Source of the DNA: Pseudomonadota bacterium
GTDB taxonomy: Bacteria > Pseudomonadota > Gammaproteobacteria > Arenicellales > Arenicellaceae
DNA length: 7,742 nt
NCBI GenBank assembly: GCA_018660405.1
Contig: JABJKL010000029.1
Coordinates: 1 to 7,742, forward strand
Direction: 5' to 3'
The notes beneath the pieces were generated by a model that worked only from the letters and a program-made list of their open reading frames with translations, was not told the origin of the DNA and did no database searches. Below are positions 6,329 through 7,742 of the stretch, piece by piece. Positions within the stretch are counted from its first letter, which is position 1; every line of letters begins with the position of its first letter. The position numbers and the translations under genes were made by a program.

Positions 6329-6356
6329 TTGTAATAATCTATTACTATTTTATATT
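6329..6356 (+). promoter_or_regulatory. Predicted promoter of the AhpD-like/PNPOx-like unit
   Basis: TTGTAA (6329-6334) and TATATT (6351-6356, five of six -10 bases) are separated by 16 bases. Transcription would begin near 6363 and leave a leader of about 80 bases holding the hairpin at 6395-6414. The LysR-type repeat overlaps the -35 and most of the spacer, which would suit repression or promoter remodelling. Confidence 0.45.
6331..6345. promoter_or_regulatory. LysR box (T-N11-A inverted repeat)
   Basis: GTAATA (6331-6336), ATC, TATTAC (6340-6345) is a perfect inverted repeat. T6332 and A6344 are separated by exactly 11 bases, giving the T-N11-A form that LysR regulators bind. It lies between the LysR gene and its divergent neighbour, so the adjacent regulator is the obvious binder. 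Confidence 0.6.
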
Positions 6357-6394
6357 ATTTTTTAATTAAATGGAACATGGCATAGTTTCGCCAC

Positions 6395-6414
6395 TCGATG
6401 CAATAAGGCATCGA
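6395..6414 (+). promoter_or_regulatory. Leader hairpin of the AhpD-like gene
   Basis: TCGATGC (6395-6401) pairs perfectly with GCATCGA (6408-6414) around the loop AATAAG. The stem has seven base pairs. It lies between the predicted promoter and the ribosome site, with A-rich sequence after it, so it is not a terminator in either direction. It may be a second protein-binding site or an RNA structure stabilising the leader. Confidence 0.45.
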
Positions 6415-6446
6415 AAAAGCCAACAAACCACCATGAGGAAACTACC

Positions 6447-6992
6447 ATGAGCAGAATTAAAGTCATTGATAACGATAATGCGAACGAGGAACAACGCGAA
6501 CTACTGACCATCATTCAGGGTCAATTGGGCATGGTGCCCAACTTCTTAAAAGTGTTTGCGAACTCTCCTTCCGCACTTCGAGCATTTTTGGGCTTGCACG
6601 CAATTGCCGGTGAGGGCAGCCTGGACCCAAAAACCCGGGAGCGCATTGCACTAGCTGTAGCGCAGCAAAACGAATGCCAATACTGCGTGTCGGCACACAG
6701 TGCGATTGGCGCCAAAGCGGGGCTTGATAGTGCCGAAATTGAAGCGAGCCGGGCTGGCAGCAGCAGCGACGCAAAAGCGGCTGCCGCGGTGGAATTTGCC
6801 CACGCTTTGGTTGAGCACAACGGCGGAATCACTACCGCCGAATTGTTAAGTGTGCGCAACGCTGGTTACAGTGAGTCCGATATTGTTGAAATCATCACTC
6901 ACGTTGGCATGAATATACTGACCAATATTCTTGGCAAAGCCAGTGACGTGGATATCGACTTCCCGAAAGTGGAACTGGAACTCGCGGCTTGA
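6447..6992 (+). CDS. AhpD-like carboxymuconolactone decarboxylase-family protein (probable alkylhydroperoxidase)
   Basis: This 181-residue, all-helical cytoplasmic protein carries the AhpD-type active-site pattern: Glu65 in TRERI, then Cys77, Cys80 and His84 in ECQYCVSAH, giving E-X11-C-X2-C-X3-H. In AhpD these residues form the redox-active pair and proton relay that reduce peroxides. The upstream GQLGMVPNFLKVFANSP (25-41) and the downstream helices (ITTAELLSVRNAGYSESDIVEII) fit the peroxidase-related branch of this family. The name carboxymuconolactone decarboxylase is a fold label here; true decarboxylases lack this Cys pair. The physiological reductant and substrate are unknown, and no AhpC is nearby. 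GAGGA (6435-6439) lies seven bases before the ATG. The gene is divergent from LysR and is followed after 78 bases by a flavoprotein gene, probably on the same transcript. Confidence 0.88.
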   Translation: MSRIKVIDNDNANEEQRELLTIIQGQLGMVPNFLKVFANSPSALRAFLGLHAIAGEGSLDPKTRERIALAVAQQNECQYCVSAHSAIGAKAGLDSAEIEASRAGSSSDAKAAAAVEFAHALVEHNGGITTAELLSVRNAGYSESDIVEIITHVGMNILTNILGKASDVDIDFPKVELELAA

Positions 6993-7003
6993 GGTTGTTA
7001 GCA

Positions 7004-7037
7004 GCGCCGTGGCAGGCGAACCAACCTGCCGCGGCGT
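7004..7037 (+). terminator. GC-rich intergenic hairpin; possible weak terminator or mRNA processing stem
   Basis: CGCCGTGGCAGG (7005-7016) pairs with CCTGCCGCGGCG (7025-7036), 12 pairs including one G-U, around an eight-base loop; a further G-U pair closes the base at 7004/7037. The following TTGTTCTTC is only partly T-rich, so termination would be incomplete. AGGTTG at 6992-6997 could pair instead with CAACCT at 7022-7027 and would break the stem. This may set the expression ratio of the two genes. Confidence 0.5.
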
Positions 7038-7070
7038 TGTTCTTCAAAACATATTAGAGAGAATAAAACC

Positions 7071-7643
7071 ATGGGACACAAATTTGCGGAGATCGCGTTT
7101 ACTCCAGCGGTCAAGAATATTCAAAGCAGCCAAGGTAGCCGTGCTTCGTATGCACGCATGGAAGACCGGCAAGACTCCAACCATTTGCTGGGCGAGCGAG
7201 AAGCGGAATTTATTGGCGCACGCGACAGCTTTTACATGGCGAGCGTAAGCGAAACAGGTTGGCCATATGTGCAACACCGAGGCGGCCCAATCGGATTTAT
7301 GAAAGTGATCGACGAACAAACCATCGGTTTTGCCGACTACGCAGGTAACAAGCAGTATGTGAGCACGGGCAACTTAAGCAAAGACGACCGTATCTCGTTA
7401 TTTTTCATGGATTACCCAAACCGCAGGCGGTTAAAGATGTTTGGCCGGGTGAGCATAGTTACTAAAACAGTTGATAAAGATGGAGATAAGCAGGACCCGG
7501 AAACTATCGCCAAACTGGAAGACGACGATTATCGGGCCCGAATCGAGCGAGCGTTTGTTATTAACGTGGAAGCCTTCGACTGGAATTGTCCCCAACATAT
7601 TACTCCGCGTTTTACCGAACCTGAATATTCTGATCGGGTTTAA
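7071..7643 (+). CDS. Pyridoxamine 5'-phosphate oxidase-like FMN-binding protein
   Basis: This 190-residue cytoplasmic protein has the split-barrel PNPOx-like fold. The core begins at RDSFYMASVSETGWPYVQH (51-69), the usual first strands contacting flavin, followed by RGGPIGF, then FADYAGNKQYVSTGNL (88-102) and RRRLKMFGRV (118-127), all typical of the PNPOx-like family. The close of the protein, NCPQHITPRF (172-181), is a hallmark of one subgroup of these flavoproteins. It is unlikely to be the vitamin B6 enzyme PdxH, because the subgroup differs in length and motifs. Roles in the family include flavin or heme-related reductions and oxidations, so the reaction here is not known. The ribosome site is AGAGAG (7056-7061), nine bases before ATG. 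Its place behind the AhpD-like gene suggests that both serve one LysR-controlled redox function. Confidence 0.85.
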   Translation: MGHKFAEIAFTPAVKNIQSSQGSRASYARMEDRQDSNHLLGEREAEFIGARDSFYMASVSETGWPYVQHRGGPIGFMKVIDEQTIGFADYAGNKQYVSTGNLSKDDRISLFFMDYPNRRRLKMFGRVSIVTKTVDKDGDKQDPETIAKLEDDDYRARIERAFVINVEAFDWNCPQHITPRFTEPEYSDRV

Positions 7644-7724
7644 CACCATAGAACCGTTCTACTGCGCGATACTGTTACTTACACATTGCTCTAAAACCAA
7701 TCACTCTCGAACCAGGGTTATCGC

Positions 7725-7742
7725 GTGACACCGAAATCCGCC
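7725..7742 (+). CDS. Possible start of a further gene, cut by the window end
   Basis: GTG at 7725 opens MTPKSA and remains open to the end of the window. AGGG (7714-7717) lies seven bases upstream, a fair ribosome site. Six codons cannot show what it encodes or prove that it is real. The spacer before it (7644-7724) has no clear terminator or promoter. Confidence 0.25.

Larger units (their letters stand above)
6311..6370. promoter_or_regulatory. Very AT-rich divergent control region
   Basis: Only 8 of these 60 bases are G or C (13%), far below the flanking genes. It contains ATCTATTA twice (6312-6319 and 6337-6344, 25 bases apart, about the same DNA face allowing for bending), the LysR-type inverted repeat and the palindrome TTTAATTAAA (6361-6370). 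Several -10-like hexamers occur on both strands, for example TACAAT and TATAAA on the minus strand, so the LysR promoter cannot be fixed with certainty. Confidence 0.6.

Noticed and set aside
6433..6450. Mini-ORF MRKLP whose TGA overlaps the ATG of the AhpD-like gene (ATGA)
   Set aside because: Its start overlaps the GAGGA ribosome site of the real gene and it has no site of its own, so it is most likely chance.
7635..7655. Imperfect inverted repeat after the PNPOx-like gene as terminator
   Set aside because: Five pairs with a bulge, and only a short mixed T tract; not enough to call.

Overview
The window looks like chromosomal DNA of a free-living gammaproteobacterium, perhaps a marine one. 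The reasons are the gene set (Bcr/CflA-type efflux pump, KefB-type potassium antiporter, LysR regulator with an AhpD-like partner, DUF2784 protein), the moderate GC content and a short exported protein with an EEIVVTAQRR TonB-box motif. That assignment is inference. There is no rRNA, tRNA, CRISPR array, insertion sequence or phage gene, and no gap without a gene exceeds 300 bases.

Left part (1-2112): the 3' end of an unrecognised plus-strand reading frame with no visible start (12-278) faces a minus-strand DUF2784 membrane protein (325-735). A 177-base divergent spacer follows, holding a promoter with a well-formed inverted repeat. It drives a 12-TM MFS drug transporter of the Bcr/CflA type, which starts at GTG (913-2112).

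Middle part (2113-5405): two consecutive genes encode proteins with signal peptides. The first is a 120-residue protein with a TonB-box motif but no receptor barrel (2198-2560). The second is a Rossmann-fold protein related to F420-dependent NADP reductases (2673-3392). Next is a full-length KefB/KefC-type glutathione-gated K+/H+ antiporter (3552-5405) with no KefF/KefG partner in view.

Right part (5402-7742): the Kef gene converges tail to tail with a LysR regulator (5402-6301), and the two stop codons share one CTAG. The LysR gene is divergent from a two-gene unit: an AhpD-like carboxymuconolactone decarboxylase-family protein (6447-6992) and an FMN-binding PNPOx-like protein (7071-7643). 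The divergent spacer has a very AT-rich promoter block with a textbook T-N11-A inverted repeat and a leader hairpin. A GC-rich hairpin separates the two target genes. A possible next gene begins at 7725 and is cut by the window end.

Taken together, the right two thirds suggest redox or electrophile-stress functions, but only the LysR/AhpD-like/PNPOx-like group is bound together by visible regulatory architecture. I see no clear-cut undescribed system. The best candidates for novelty are the orphan TonB-box protein and the exported nucleotide-binding fold beside it.
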